This document shows positions 17,260 through 26,628 of a stretch of DNA of 64,000 nt, piece after piece. The position numbers and the translations under genes were made by a program. The notes under the pieces are model-generated. The model searched no databases. It saw only the letters and a program-made list of their open reading frames with translations, and was not told where the DNA came from. Each line of letters opens with the position of its first letter. Within the stretch, counting starts at the first letter, position 1. Source of the DNA: Burkholderiaceae bacterium (lineage in GTDB: Bacteria > Pseudomonadota > Gammaproteobacteria > Burkholderiales > Burkholderiaceae_F); contig JAFAIM010000019.1 of the NCBI GenBank assembly GCA_019236735.1, positions 1-64,000 of the forward strand, written 5' to 3'.

Positions 17260-17663
17260 AAGGCGATCCTCCGTGTCAGCACTTGCGCGATGAAATCCAT
17301 GATTCCGGGCAGCTCCGAAAGGACAGGCAGGACGCGAACCGTAACCCGAGGGTGGTGCGCGCCGAAATCGGCCAGCAGCGGCGGCAGATCGTGATCGACG
17401 TGGCCGGCGCGCCCCCAGAATACCGGTACCACGTGGATGCGCTGCGCGCCCTCTGCAGCGGCCGCGGCAAGCGCCTCGGGCAGCGTCGGCTGCTGCAGTT
17501 CCAGGAACGCGGTGCGCACGCTGGCCTGACCTGCGTACCCTCGCACCGCTTCGACCAGCGCGTGCAGCGGTGCCGACCAGCGTGGATCGCGCGCACCGTG
17601 GGCGAACAGGATGATCGCGTCAGCCTGGCCTGCGCCCGCCGGCGCGGCGCGATCCTCGTTCAT
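17256..17663 (-). CDS. cbiX: CbiX-type sirohydrochlorin chelatase (short form)
   Basis: 135 residues, a single CbiX domain. Members insert Fe2+ or Co2+ into sirohydrochlorin. The motif IILFAHGARDPRW holds one metal-binding histidine; a second is in VVPVFWGRAGHVDHDL. Siroheme is needed by the CysI sulfite reductase encoded at 9578, so an iron chelatase role is plausible; cobalt chelation cannot be excluded. Overlaps by 4 bases with both the hydrolase upstream and DUF3455 downstream. Confidence 0.88.
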   Translation of the reverse strand: MNEDRAAPAGAGQADAIILFAHGARDPRWSAPLHALVEAVRGYAGQASVRTAFLELQQPTLPEALAAAAAEGAQRIHVVPVFWGRAGHVDHDLPPLLADFGAHHPRVTVRVLPVLSELPGIMDFIAQVLTRRIAL

Positions 17664-18562
17664 TCGCTATCCGCGCGGGGGCGTGGCACCGAGTGTTCCC
17701 AGTCGGCCAGAAGCGCGCGCAGCGCTGCGATGAACGCCAGCGGCTGGTCCAGGATCAGGTGATGGTGCGCTTGCGGAATCTCGACCAAAGGGGCGTTGCG
17801 GTTGAGCAGCTCGTACATGTACTCGCCCGTTTCCGGCGGGACAATGGCGCTGAACTCGCCCCGCATCAGCGCGACGCGACAGCGAACTCGAGATAGATAA
17901 TCGCGAGGTGGCCTGCGCGAGGCACGCAGGAACACCTTGGGATCGAACTTCCACGTCCATCCCTGCTGCGTCTGCCGCAGCGAATGGCGCGCAATGTGTT
18001 CCAGGATAAATGGGTGCTCGCTCGGCTGGTCCGGGATCAGCCGGAAATGCGTCATTGCCGTCGCAAGGTCCGGATAGGTCTTCGGACTTCGAAGCCTTTT
18101 GGCGCCTCCGGCTTCGTCGCTTTCCGGATCAGGCCTGCGCACCGGTGAATCGACGATGATCGCTCCGGCCAGCCGCTCGCCGTACTCCGCCGCGGCAACG
18201 ATGCTCACCAGGCCACCCATGCTGTGGCCGACCAGAACCGGTGGCCTGCCCGCAGCGGCGTGCTCACTCACCGCCATCACTTCGTCGGCCCATCCCTCCC
18301 CGGGGTATATCTCGCGGCGCCCGCTGTCGCCGTGACCGCTCAGATCCGGCGCGATCACGAAGTAGTGCTGGGCCAGCTGAGGCGCCAGCATGCTCCACCA
18401 CATCGCGTGGGCGGCGCCGCCGTGCACCAGCACCAGCGGCGGTTTATCGCCCTCGCCCCACGCAAGGTAGTTGATCGGGCAATCCGCGACCGTCACCGTG
18501 CGCTGTTCGAACGGCGCGGCGATTGCCCGCGCAAACCACTCCGGCGGTACGGTGGTGTCCAC
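17660..18562 (-). CDS. Alpha/beta hydrolase
   Basis: 300 residues. The oxyanion-hole segment VLVHGGAAHAMWW and nucleophile elbow VGHSMGGLV (Ser in GHSMGG) are visible, with an aspartate region later and HHHLILDQP near the end carrying the histidine. No signal peptide is seen. The family includes esterases, epoxide hydrolases and C-C hydrolases; the substrate cannot be assigned. It is followed at a 4-base overlap by cbiX, and lies 4 bases after the transporter binding-protein gene, on the same strand. Confidence 0.88.
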   Translation of the reverse strand: MDTTVPPEWFARAIAAPFEQRTVTVADCPINYLAWGEGDKPPLVLVHGGAAHAMWWSMLAPQLAQHYFVIAPDLSGHGDSGRREIYPGEGWADEVMAVSEHAAAGRPPVLVGHSMGGLVSIVAAAEYGERLAGAIIVDSPVRRPDPESDEAGGAKRLRSPKTYPDLATAMTHFRLIPDQPSEHPFILEHIARHSLRQTQQGWTWKFDPKVFLRASRRPPRDYLSRVRCRVALMRGEFSAIVPPETGEYMYELLNRNAPLVEIPQAHHHLILDQPLAFIAALRALLADWEHSVPRPRADSE

Positions 18563-18566
18563 TAGG

Positions 18567-19925
18567 CTACGAGCTCTGGCACTGCTCCGGCGTACGGCGC
18601 GTGATCTTCTTGTCCGCTGCGTACGCGTCGGCGGAGCGCTCCACCAATGGCCGAATCACGCTGCGGTCCGCCTCGTACCAGTCGGACGTGATCGACCACT
18701 TTGCGCCATCCCAGGTCTCGATTCGCGCGTAGTACGCACCGACGTGATCGCTGCACGAAGTGCGGATCGGGCGCAACACGCCGGCGAAACCCAGCGCGTC
18801 GAGCTTGTGTTGATCGAGCGACAGGTTTTCTAGGCCCCAGCGTACCTGCTCGCCGGTCATCGAAACGCCTTTGCCGAAGTGTTCCTGCGCGCGCCGGATC
18901 GCTTCGACCTTGAACATCGCCATCAGCACGCCGCGTGTATACAACACGCTGCCGACTTCCTCGCGCGGCCCCGTGCCTTGGCCGCGATCGTGCACGTACT
19001 TCAGGATGTCATCGTGCACCTTCGCCAAGCCGGCGCTGTGCTGCAGCGCCAGTGCGTTGTATCCCTTCGCGCCCTCGCCGACCTCTTTCGTATCCGGCTC
19101 GGCTCCCGACCACCACACCCCGAACATCTTCTCGCGCGGGTAGCCGGTCGCTTGGGCCTCTTTCAGCGCAGTCGAATTCATCACGCCCCATCCCCACAGC
19201 AAGACATAGTCGGGACGCTGCTGGCGCACCTGCAGCCACACAGCCTTCTGTTCGATCCCGGGTGCGCTGACCGGAAGCTTGATCAGCTCGAATCCATGCA
19301 TCTTCGCGCGCTCCTCCAGCAGCGGAATCGGCTCCTTGCCGTACGGCGAGTCGTGGTAAACGAGCGCGATCTTCTTGCCCTTGAGCTTGTCGAACCCACC
19401 TTCCTTTTTCGCGATGTGCTGGATCAGGATGTCCGCGCCGGTCCAGTACGTGCCGAGCAGCGGGAAGTTCCATTGGAACACCTGACCGTCCTCCGAGTCC
19501 GCGCGGCCGTAGCCGAGCGTGACCAGCGGGATCTTGTCGACCGGCGCGCGGTCGGTCAGCGCGTATGTGATACCGGTCGAGATCGGCTCGACCGCGCTGG
19601 CTCCGGTCGGCCCCTTACCTTTCAGGCGCTCGTAGCACTCGACCCCCCGGTCGGTCGCGTAGCCGGTCTCACATTCCTCGTACGTCAATTTGACGCCGTT
19701 GATGCCGCCGTCGCGCGCATTGATCAGCTTCAGATAGTCCTGCATGCCGTCCGCGATCGGCACGCCATTCGGTGCATAAGGTCCGGTCCGATACACCAGC
19801 AGCGGTATGAACTGTTCCTTCGCTTGCGCGAGCGCCGCTTCCGGCGCGGTCGCAGCGCCAGCGGTCAGACAGGCCAGAACGACGCCGGCCAGTGCAGTTG
19901 AGCGAATCGTCTTCTTTGGCCACAT
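18567..19925 (-). CDS. ABC transporter substrate-binding protein (branched-chain amino acid/aromatic acid type)
   Basis: 452 residues from ATG 19925, with GGGAGGAG upstream. The signal peptide ends around AALAQAKEQ. The family hallmark is the pair of Leu/Ile/Val-binding lobes; YRTGPYAPNGVPIADGMQDYLKL is the first-lobe pattern. The protein is larger than LivK (about 370), as in binding proteins for aromatic acids, amides or urea. The permeases and ATPases lie just upstream on the same strand. The ligand is not determined; the neighbouring acyl-CoA ligase suggests a carboxylic acid. Confidence 0.9.
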   Translation of the reverse strand: MWPKKTIRSTALAGVVLACLTAGAATAPEAALAQAKEQFIPLLVYRTGPYAPNGVPIADGMQDYLKLINARDGGINGVKLTYEECETGYATDRGVECYERLKGKGPTGASAVEPISTGITYALTDRAPVDKIPLVTLGYGRADSEDGQVFQWNFPLLGTYWTGADILIQHIAKKEGGFDKLKGKKIALVYHDSPYGKEPIPLLEERAKMHGFELIKLPVSAPGIEQKAVWLQVRQQRPDYVLLWGWGVMNSTALKEAQATGYPREKMFGVWWSGAEPDTKEVGEGAKGYNALALQHSAGLAKVHDDILKYVHDRGQGTGPREEVGSVLYTRGVLMAMFKVEAIRRAQEHFGKGVSMTGEQVRWGLENLSLDQHKLDALGFAGVLRPIRTSCSDHVGAYYARIETWDGAKWSITSDWYEADRSVIRPLVERSADAYAADKKITRRTPEQCQSS

Positions 19926-20004
19926 GGTTGCTCCTCCCGATCGATCGAGTACTTGCTCCACAGCGAAACACGTGCGGCTCCGCGCGGGAACGATACCCCT
20001 TTCC

Positions 20005-20841
20005 TCAGGCGAGCCAACGTTTGCGTCGGCGGTAGAACTTTGCATCGCGGAAGCTCGCACGCCCGCGCCGCGAAAGGCCGAGGTAGAACTCCTTGACATC
20101 TTCATTTTGCGCCAGCTCGTCCGCGCTGCCGTCGAGCACCACGCGCCCGTTCTCCAGCACATAGCCGTGCTGCGCATAGCGCAGCGCGATCCGCGCGTTC
20201 TGCTCGGCGAGCAGGAAGGAGACTCGCTCTCGGGCATTGAGCGAGCGGACGATCTCGAAGATTTCCTCCACCACCTGAGGCGCCAATCCCATCGAAGGCT
20301 CGTCGAGCAGGATCATCGAGGGACGGGTCATCAGCGCGCGTCCGATCGCAGTCATCTGCTGCTCGCCGCCGGAGGTATATCCGGCGAAGCTGGCTCGCCG
20401 CTGTTTGAGCTGGGGAAAGTACGAGTACACCCGCTCCAGCTCCGACATCGCCTGCACCCGCGGGACCTTCGCCCCGTACGCTCCCGTGAGCAGATTCTCC
20501 TCGACGGTCAAGTGCGCGAAGCAGCGCCGCCCTTCCATCACCTGCACGAGACCTCGGCGAACAACATCGTATGCGGTGAGGCGATTCAGGCGCTGGCCAC
20601 GGAACTCGACGCTGCCGCGGGTAACTTCGCCCCGTTCCGACTGCAACAGGTTCGACGCCGCTCGCAGCGTGGTCGTTTTGCCTGCTCCGTTGGCACCGAG
20701 CAGCGCAACGATCCCGCCTTCCGGCACCGCCAGCGAAACACCTTTGAGTACGAGGATGACGCCGTGATAGACGACATCGATTCCGTCGACGGCCAGCAGC
20801 GGCGTTGGCGTTCCGGAGCCTGTTTCGCGAGGCGTTCGCAT
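20005..20841 (-). CDS. livF: ABC transporter ATP-binding protein, LivF type
   Basis: 278 residues from ATG 20841. Walker A GANGAGKTTTL, signature SGGEQQMTAIGRAL and Walker B MILLDEPSMGLAP are intact. The GLAP after Walker B and a C-terminal extension past FYLGL are typical of LivF. The extra tail (YRRRKRWLA) is basic. It starts 5 bases after the livM stop, in the order ligase-livG-livH-livM-livF-binding protein. Confidence 0.92.
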   Translation of the reverse strand: MRTPRETGSGTPTPLLAVDGIDVVYHGVILVLKGVSLAVPEGGIVALLGANGAGKTTTLRAASNLLQSERGEVTRGSVEFRGQRLNRLTAYDVVRRGLVQVMEGRRCFAHLTVEENLLTGAYGAKVPRVQAMSELERVYSYFPQLKQRRASFAGYTSGGEQQMTAIGRALMTRPSMILLDEPSMGLAPQVVEEIFEIVRSLNARERVSFLLAEQNARIALRYAQHGYVLENGRVVLDGSADELAQNEDVKEFYLGLSRRGRASFRDAKFYRRRKRWLA

Positions 20842-20846
20842 GGGCG

Positions 20847-21911
20847 TCAATGCGGAAACGGCCAGATCCGCAGCTTCTGCCTGCCCTTCGCCCACAAGCT
20901 CGCCAATCCCTGCGGCTCGGCGATCAAAAAGAACACGATCAGCGAGCCGAAGATCATCGATTCCAGGTTGGATTGCGCTGCGGTCGAGATCGGAATCCCG
21001 AGCCAGCGCGGCGCCTGGTTCAGCATCAGCGGCAACAGCACGATGAAGGCGGCCCCGAAGAAGCTTCCCAGAATCGACCCCATCCCCCCGATGATCACCA
21101 TGAACAGCAGGTTGAATGAAAGCCCGATGTCGAATGCGGCCGGCTCCCACGAACCGAGATGGACGAAGCCCCAGAGGGCACCGGCTATTCCGGCGTAAAA
21201 CGAACTGACCGCAAACGCCGACAGCTTGGCATGCAGCGGGCGTATTCCGATCACCTCGGCCGCCAGATCCATGTCGCGAATGGCCATCCACGCGCGACCG
21301 GTGTGCGAGCGCACCAAGTTCTTGGCAACCAGCGCCAGGACGCAGACCACGGTAAGAACCAGAAAGTACTTGCGCAGCGGCGACTGCAGCGGCAGGCCGA
21401 ACAGCTCGATCGTGGCGGTCGATACCGACCCGGAGGGCGAATCGTGCGTCAGCCACTTTACATGCGAGAACAGCCAGTCGAGCAGGAACTGCGCCGCCAG
21501 CGTTGCCACAGCCAGGTACAAGCCCTTGATCCGCAGGCTCGGCACGCCGAACGCGATCCCGACCGCCGCTGCTGCCAGGCCGGCCAGTACCAATACGACC
21601 AGGAAGTTCAGCCCCGGCAGGCGCACCGCAAGGTTGTAGGCGGCGTAGGCACCCGCTCCCATGAAGGCGGCCGCCCCGAGCGATATTTGCCCGCAATAAC
21701 CGACCAGGATGTTCAGCCCGATGGCCGCGATCGCAAGAATCAAACACGGCACGATCAGCGCCCGAATGACGAACTCACTCGCCAGTACCGGAAGCCCCAG
21801 ATAAGCGAAGGCGAGCAGCCCGAGCATCAACCACCGGTCCTGCGCGATCGGCAGCAGCTGCTGATCGGCGCGGTAGCTTGTCTTGAACTGGCCGTTCTCG
21901 CGGTACAGCAC
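20847..21911 (-). CDS. livM: ABC transporter permease, LivM type
   Basis: 354 residues, about eight to ten hydrophobic helices. The family signature includes ILVGYCGQISLGAAAFMGAGAY and the EAA-like loop near VIGIRPLHAKLSAFAVSS. It forms the membrane channel with LivH. A longer N terminus than Escherichia coli LivM is not unusual in this group. The gap to livH upstream is 39 bases. Confidence 0.93.
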   Translation of the reverse strand: MLYRENGQFKTSYRADQQLLPIAQDRWLMLGLLAFAYLGLPVLASEFVIRALIVPCLILAIAAIGLNILVGYCGQISLGAAAFMGAGAYAAYNLAVRLPGLNFLVVLVLAGLAAAAVGIAFGVPSLRIKGLYLAVATLAAQFLLDWLFSHVKWLTHDSPSGSVSTATIELFGLPLQSPLRKYFLVLTVVCVLALVAKNLVRSHTGRAWMAIRDMDLAAEVIGIRPLHAKLSAFAVSSFYAGIAGALWGFVHLGSWEPAAFDIGLSFNLLFMVIIGGMGSILGSFFGAAFIVLLPLMLNQAPRWLGIPISTAAQSNLESMIFGSLIVFFLIAEPQGLASLWAKGRQKLRIWPFPH

Positions 21912-21950
21912 GAAAGCTCCGATTTAGCTCACAAGGCGTTGCTCAGTCGC

Positions 21951-22994
21951 TCACACGCGCTCGATGTTGCGCTCTCCGAACAGTCCTTCCGGCCGCACCA
22001 GCAGGAACAGCAGCGCCAGCACGTACGCGAACCAGTTTTCGACGCCTCCGCCCGCGACGCCGAGGCCGGAGGCCAGCACCGGTGAAAGGAAGACCTCGGC
22101 CATCTTCTCGCCGACGCCGATGATCAATCCGCCCACGATCGCACCCGGGACCGAGGTCAAGCCACCCAGAATCACGACTGGCAGCGCTTTCAACGCGACC
22201 TCGGCCAGCGAGAACTGCACACCGAGTTTGGAACCCCAAACCAGCCCGGCGACGAGCGCAACAAAGCCTGCGACGGACCAGACGATGAACCAGATGCGTC
22301 CCAGCGGAATGCCGATCGCCTGCCCCGCCTGCTGATCGTCCGCGACCGCCCGCAGTGCACATCCGGTAGCGGTTCGCTGGAAGAACAACGCCAGCACCGT
22401 TACAAGTGCCGCCGCGATGCCGGCCGCGACGAGATCCTCGGGACTGATCAGAACGCCGCCCTCGAACCAGCGCTGCGCCACGCTCACCGGATCTTTCGGC
22501 AGACCGAGATCAACCTTGTAGATGTCATTGCCGAGGACCAGTTGGCCGAATCCCTCGATGAAATAGAGAATCCCGAGCGTCGCCATGAACACGGCCATCG
22601 GCGATTGATTGATCAGCGGACGCAGAACCAGGCGCTCCACCAGCCAGGCGAGGGCGACCATCATCAACAGCGCGGCGCCGATCGCTGCCGGCAAAGGCAT
22701 CACCTCGGACAGGCGCGCCGTCGCCAGCGCGGCGAGCAGCACCATCGCTCCTTGTGCGAAGTTGTAGACCCCAGAGGACTTGTAGATCAGCACGAGCCCG
22801 AGTGCCACCAGCGAATAGAGCACTCCCGACATCAAGCCCCCGAGCAGCACCTCGAGATAGAAGCCCGGCGCGGCAGCTCCGGTTGCGAGCGGCGCAGCCA
22901 AGCCCGCGGCAAGCACGGTGGCCAGTGTCAGCAGCGGCCAGTGGGCGCGCAGCGGAGGAAGGCGTGGCGCAGCGAGCATCGGGCGCCCTTTCAA
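21951..22994 (-). CDS. livH: ABC transporter permease, LivH type
   Basis: 347 residues with a hydrophobic, mostly helical sequence. LLGGLMSGVLYSLVALGLVLIYK and VVILGGLTSVPGAIVGGLIIG are LivH signature segments. The N terminus carries about 30 extra residues with one added hydrophobic helix (LLTLATVLAAGLAAPLA). The ATG at 22994 overlaps the livG stop by 4 bases, so the two are translationally coupled. Confidence 0.93.
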   Translation of the reverse strand: MKGRPMLAAPRLPPLRAHWPLLTLATVLAAGLAAPLATGAAAPGFYLEVLLGGLMSGVLYSLVALGLVLIYKSSGVYNFAQGAMVLLAALATARLSEVMPLPAAIGAALLMMVALAWLVERLVLRPLINQSPMAVFMATLGILYFIEGFGQLVLGNDIYKVDLGLPKDPVSVAQRWFEGGVLISPEDLVAAGIAAALVTVLALFFQRTATGCALRAVADDQQAGQAIGIPLGRIWFIVWSVAGFVALVAGLVWGSKLGVQFSLAEVALKALPVVILGGLTSVPGAIVGGLIIGVGEKMAEVFLSPVLASGLGVAGGGVENWFAYVLALLFLLVRPEGLFGERNIERV

Positions 22995-23872
22995 CCGTCG
23001 ACGCCCGGTGCGGCGCGGCGCAAAGGTACGGGTGGCGAGGGATCGTCGGCGCTATCGTGCGCCACCCCCAGGTAGGCGTCGATCACGGCGCGGTCGTTGC
23101 GCACCTGCTCGGGAGTTCCATCGCCGATCTTGCGCCCGTGGTCCAGTACGACCACGCGGTCCGAAATGTCCATCACGACGCCCATGTCGTGCTCAATCAA
23201 AACGATCGTCGTGCCGAACTCGTCGTTGGCGGCCAGAATGAAGCGGCACATGTCCTGCTTTTCCTCCAGATTCATTCCCGCGGTCGGCTCGTCCAGCAGC
23301 AGGATGGATGGTTCCATCGCAAGCGCGCGCCCCAGATCGACCCGTTTCTGAAGACCATATGACAGCTGCCCGACGGCAGTCCTGCGGTGCGCCTGGATTT
23401 CGAGGAAATCGATGATCTCCTCGGCAACACGTCGGTGTTCGATTTCTTCGCGCTCGGCTGGACCGATCCGCAGCGCCTGCGCCAGCAGGCCCGTGCGCAT
23501 CCTCAGATTGCGTCCCGCCATGATGTTGTCGAGCACGCTCATTCGACCGAACAGAGCCAGACCTTGGAAGGTGCGCGCGATCCCCAATCGGGCTGCGAGG
23601 TGCGGGAGCATCCTGTCGAAGCGGCGGCCACGCAGCCAAATCTGCCCGCGCTGAGGTTCATACAGACCGTTGATCACGTTCAGCATCGAGCTCTTGCCCG
23701 CGCCATTGGGGCCGATAATGGAGCGCACCTCGTGCTCGACCACGTCGAACGAGACGGCGTCCAGCGCTTGCACGCCGCCGAACGAGAGCGAAACGTCGCG
23801 TACCTCCAGTACCGCTTGGCGACGCGGGTCTGCAGTGCAGGTCGCGAGCGCGGCTTGCAGATCAGGCGGCAT
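22991..23872 (-). CDS. livG: ABC transporter ATP-binding protein, LivG type
   Basis: 293 residues. Walker A GPNGAGKSSMLNVI, signature LSYGLQKRVDLGRAL and Walker B ILLLDEPTAGMN are present. The GMN after Walker B is the LivG hallmark. The usual SGG of the signature is SYG, as in many LivG proteins. It overlaps the acyl-CoA ligase stop by 11 bases. Confidence 0.93.
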   Translation of the reverse strand: MPPDLQAALATCTADPRRQAVLEVRDVSLSFGGVQALDAVSFDVVEHEVRSIIGPNGAGKSSMLNVINGLYEPQRGQIWLRGRRFDRMLPHLAARLGIARTFQGLALFGRMSVLDNIMAGRNLRMRTGLLAQALRIGPAEREEIEHRRVAEEIIDFLEIQAHRRTAVGQLSYGLQKRVDLGRALAMEPSILLLDEPTAGMNLEEKQDMCRFILAANDEFGTTIVLIEHDMGVVMDISDRVVVLDHGRKIGDGTPEQVRNDRAVIDAYLGVAHDSADDPSPPVPLRRAAPGVDG

Positions 23873-25817
23873 CCGGGACTTCCCCGAAGAAGCTTGCCTC
23901 GCGCAGCGTCAGCGTGGCGAAAATGGTGCCGCTGTGCCCGTCCTCGTACCGGACTTCCGTGCTCACGGCCTGCTCGGCGCGTCCGTCGAACAGGGCATCG
24001 ACCAGCTCGCGATACTTGTCCGCGATGAACCGCCGCCGCACCTTGCGCGTGCGGGTCAGTTCGCCGTCATCCGGATCCAGCTCCTTGTGCAACACCACGA
24101 AGCGTCGGATCTGCGTGCCGGCGAGCTGCGGGTCCGTCGCCAGGTCCGCGTTCACGCGCGCTACGCATTCGGCCACCAGATCGAGCACCTCCGTCCGGCC
24201 GACCAGGTCGAGGTAGCCGCCATAGGACAGGCCGCGCCGCTCGGCCCAGTTGCCGACCGCCTCGTAGTCGATGTTCAGGAACGCGCACACCCGGTCGCGC
24301 CCCTGGCCGAACGCGACGGCTTCCTTGATGTACGGAGAGAACTTCAGCTTGTTCTCGAGGAAGCGAGGAGCGAACAGCGAGCCGTCGGCCAGGCGACCGA
24401 CATCGGCGGCACGGTCCAGGATCTTCAAGTGTCCCCGCGCATCGAGCAGACCGGCGTCGCCGGTGTGGAACCACCCTTCCGAATCCTTAACCTGCGCAGT
24501 GGCCTGCGGGTCTCGGTAATACTCTCGCAGCAGCCCCGCGCTTCGCACTAGCACCTCGCCGTTGTCCGCGATCCGGATTTGCACTCCGGCCACCGGAGGT
24601 CCGACAGTGTCCGGCCGGACTTCGCCGTCGGGCTGAACGCAAACGAAAACCGACGTTTCGGTCGAGCCATACAACTGCTTCAGGTTCACGCCGATCGAGC
24701 GGAAGAACACGAACAAGTCCGGCCCGATTGCCTCGCCCGCCGTGTAGGCGATGCGCGCGCGGCTCAGTCCGAGCATGTTGCGCACCGGTCCGTACACCAA
24801 CAGATCGCCGATCGCAGACTGCAGGCGATCGACGACGGCAAGTCGCTTGCCCTCCAGGCGCAGCTTGCCGACACCGCGCGCCACCCCGATGAAGTGATCG
24901 AACATGCGGCGCTTCAGCAAGCAGGCATCTTCCATTCGAATCATCACCTGCGTGAGCATCGCTTCGAATACGCGCGGCGGAGCGAAAAAGTAGGTCGGCC
25001 CGATTTCGCGCAGGTCGTTCATCACGGTCGAGGGCGACTCCGGACAATTGACCGCATAACCGGTGACCAGCGCCTGCGCGAAGGAAAAAATGGCTTGGCC
25101 GATCCACGCCAGCGGCAGGTACGCCAGCACCTCCTCCCGGTCTGTGAGCCCTTCCATCGCGGTACACGCGAGTGATCGCTCGATCAGTGCAGCGTGCACC
25201 TGCACGACGCCTTTCGGACGGCCGGTCGTTCCCGAGGTGTAGAACAGCGCTGCAGGATCGTCTCCGCGTCCGAGCGCAATGTGGCGCTCGACCAGGCCAG
25301 GATCCTGCAGCAGCAGAACCCGCCCCGAAGCCGCCGCCGATTCGCAGGGCGCGAGGCCGGGCTCGTGGTAACGGCGCAGTCCGCGTGGGTCGTCGTACAG
25401 GATATGGCGCAGTGTCGGGCACTGCGCTCGGATCTCGAGCAGCTTGTCGACCTGCTCCTGATCCTCGGCGATCGCGAACTCGATCTGAGCTTCGGCGAAC
25501 ACCGGCACCCACTCGGTGGCCACCGCATCCTGATACAGCGGAACGGGAACGGCGCCGAGCGACTGCGTCGCCAGCAGTGAAAAGTACAGGCGCGGCCGGT
25601 TCTCGCCGATCACGGCGACATGGCGGCCGCGCTCCAGGCCCAATGCGTGCAGGCCGGCGGCCAGTTCCCGGACTTCCCGACCCACCTCGCGCCACGTCCA
25701 GCAGCGCCAAATTCCCAGGTTTTTCTCGCGCAGGGCGACCCGATGCCCTCGCACCTGTTCGTGGTGCAGCAAAAGACGCGGGAAGGTGTCGGCCGAAAGC
25801 GGCAGGTCCGATTCCAC
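23862..25817 (-). CDS. AMP-dependent acyl-CoA synthetase/ligase
   Basis: 651 residues, the size of long-chain fatty-acid or very-long-chain ligases. The ATP loop LFYTSGTTGRPKGVV, the adenylate motif LYGSTE and GWFHTGDAGLLD are intact. The enzyme activates a carboxylic acid to its CoA thioester through an acyl-AMP. Co-expression with a branched-chain-type ABC importer (11-base overlap with livG) suggests it activates the imported acid. Similar ligase-plus-Liv operons are common in Burkholderiales, but the substrate cannot be read from sequence. First gene of the operon. Confidence 0.9.
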   Translation of the reverse strand: MESDLPLSADTFPRLLLHHEQVRGHRVALREKNLGIWRCWTWREVGREVRELAAGLHALGLERGRHVAVIGENRPRLYFSLLATQSLGAVPVPLYQDAVATEWVPVFAEAQIEFAIAEDQEQVDKLLEIRAQCPTLRHILYDDPRGLRRYHEPGLAPCESAAASGRVLLLQDPGLVERHIALGRGDDPAALFYTSGTTGRPKGVVQVHAALIERSLACTAMEGLTDREEVLAYLPLAWIGQAIFSFAQALVTGYAVNCPESPSTVMNDLREIGPTYFFAPPRVFEAMLTQVMIRMEDACLLKRRMFDHFIGVARGVGKLRLEGKRLAVVDRLQSAIGDLLVYGPVRNMLGLSRARIAYTAGEAIGPDLFVFFRSIGVNLKQLYGSTETSVFVCVQPDGEVRPDTVGPPVAGVQIRIADNGEVLVRSAGLLREYYRDPQATAQVKDSEGWFHTGDAGLLDARGHLKILDRAADVGRLADGSLFAPRFLENKLKFSPYIKEAVAFGQGRDRVCAFLNIDYEAVGNWAERRGLSYGGYLDLVGRTEVLDLVAECVARVNADLATDPQLAGTQIRRFVVLHKELDPDDGELTRTRKVRRRFIADKYRELVDALFDGRAEQAVSTEVRYEDGHSGTIFATLTLREASFFGEVPDAA

Positions 25818-25932
25818 AGGCGTCCCCTCCGGACGCTATGTTGCCGCAATGGAGGGTCGAGGCAAAGCGGCTCGTACAGCCGCCGCGGCCGGTAGTTGCC
25901 TGCGCAACGCTCCGCGCTAGCCTCGCACGCGG

Positions 25933-25956
25933 CCTGTTGGCGTACCTGTTGGCGTA
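25933..25956. repeat. Perfect 12-base tandem duplication upstream of ssb
   Basis: CCTGTTGGCGTA occurs twice head to tail, ending 39 bases before the ssb ATG and between the divergent ligase and ssb genes. Part of it (TTGGCG ... TACTAT) resembles promoter elements, but spacing is short. It may be a regulatory site or chance duplication. Confidence 0.4.
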
Positions 25957-25995
25957 CTATCGACGCAGCGGTTGGGGGACAACAAGGGGATCGAG

Positions 25996-26466
25996 ATGGC
26001 ATCGGTGAACAAGGTCATTCTGGTCGGCAACCTCGGGCGCGATCCGGAGACGCGATACAGCCCCGACGGGGCCGCGATCACGAACGTTTCCGTCGCAACC
26101 ACCTCGCAGTGGAAGGACAAGAACACCGGCGAGAAGCGCGAGGAGACCGAGTGGCACCGGGTCGCCTTCTTCGGCCGGCTGGCGGAAATCGCCGGCGAAT
26201 ACCTGAAGAAGGGCTCGCAGGTGTACATCGAGGGGCGACTGCGCACCCGCAAGTGGCAGGACAAGGACGGGCAGGACCGCTATACGACCGAGATCGTGGC
26301 CGATGTGATGCAGATGCTCGGCTCACGGCAGGGCGCCGGCTCACCGCCCGAAGACGATTCGCGCCCGCAACGCGCGGCCACCAAACCGGCGGCTGCCAAG
26401 GCGGCAAAGGAGCCAGCCGGGGCAACAGGCGGGGTCGCCGACATGGACGACGACATTCCGTTCTAG
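25996..26466 (+). CDS. ssb: Single-stranded DNA-binding protein
   Basis: 156 residues from ATG 25996 ([20 protein letters not shown]), with AAGGGG upstream. The OB-fold occupies residues 4-110, including [24 protein letters not shown] flexible linker rich in Ala, Lys and Pro leads to the acidic tip DMDDDIPF, which recruits DNA repair and replication proteins. It stands alone and is followed by an intrinsic terminator. Confidence 0.98.
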   Translation: MASVNKVILVGNLGRDPETRYSPDGAAITNVSVATTSQWKDKNTGEKREETEWHRVAFFGRLAEIAGEYLKKGSQVYIEGRLRTRKWQDKDGQDRYTTEIVADVMQMLGSRQGAGSPPEDDSRPQRAATKPAAAKAAKEPAGATGGVADMDDDIPF

Positions 26467-26490
26467 CCGACGCGCTTCCGCTTCTTTAAA

Positions 26491-26523
26491 CAAAGCCCCA
26501 TCGCGCGACGCCGGGGCTTTTTG
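26491..26523 (+). terminator. Intrinsic terminator of ssb
   Basis: AAAGCCCC (26492-26499) pairs with GGGGCTTT (26513-26520) around a 13-base loop, followed by further T residues. It lies 25 bases after the ssb stop. Confidence 0.85.
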
Positions 26524-26628
26524 TTGGGCAGCACCACTAGGGCTCGCCCTAGCTAGGACACGGCCGGAATTGGCGCTCCCGTTCTTCGGTGTTCTACTGC
26601 CTGCAAAGTTCTTTTGCAGGAGAAGCCC

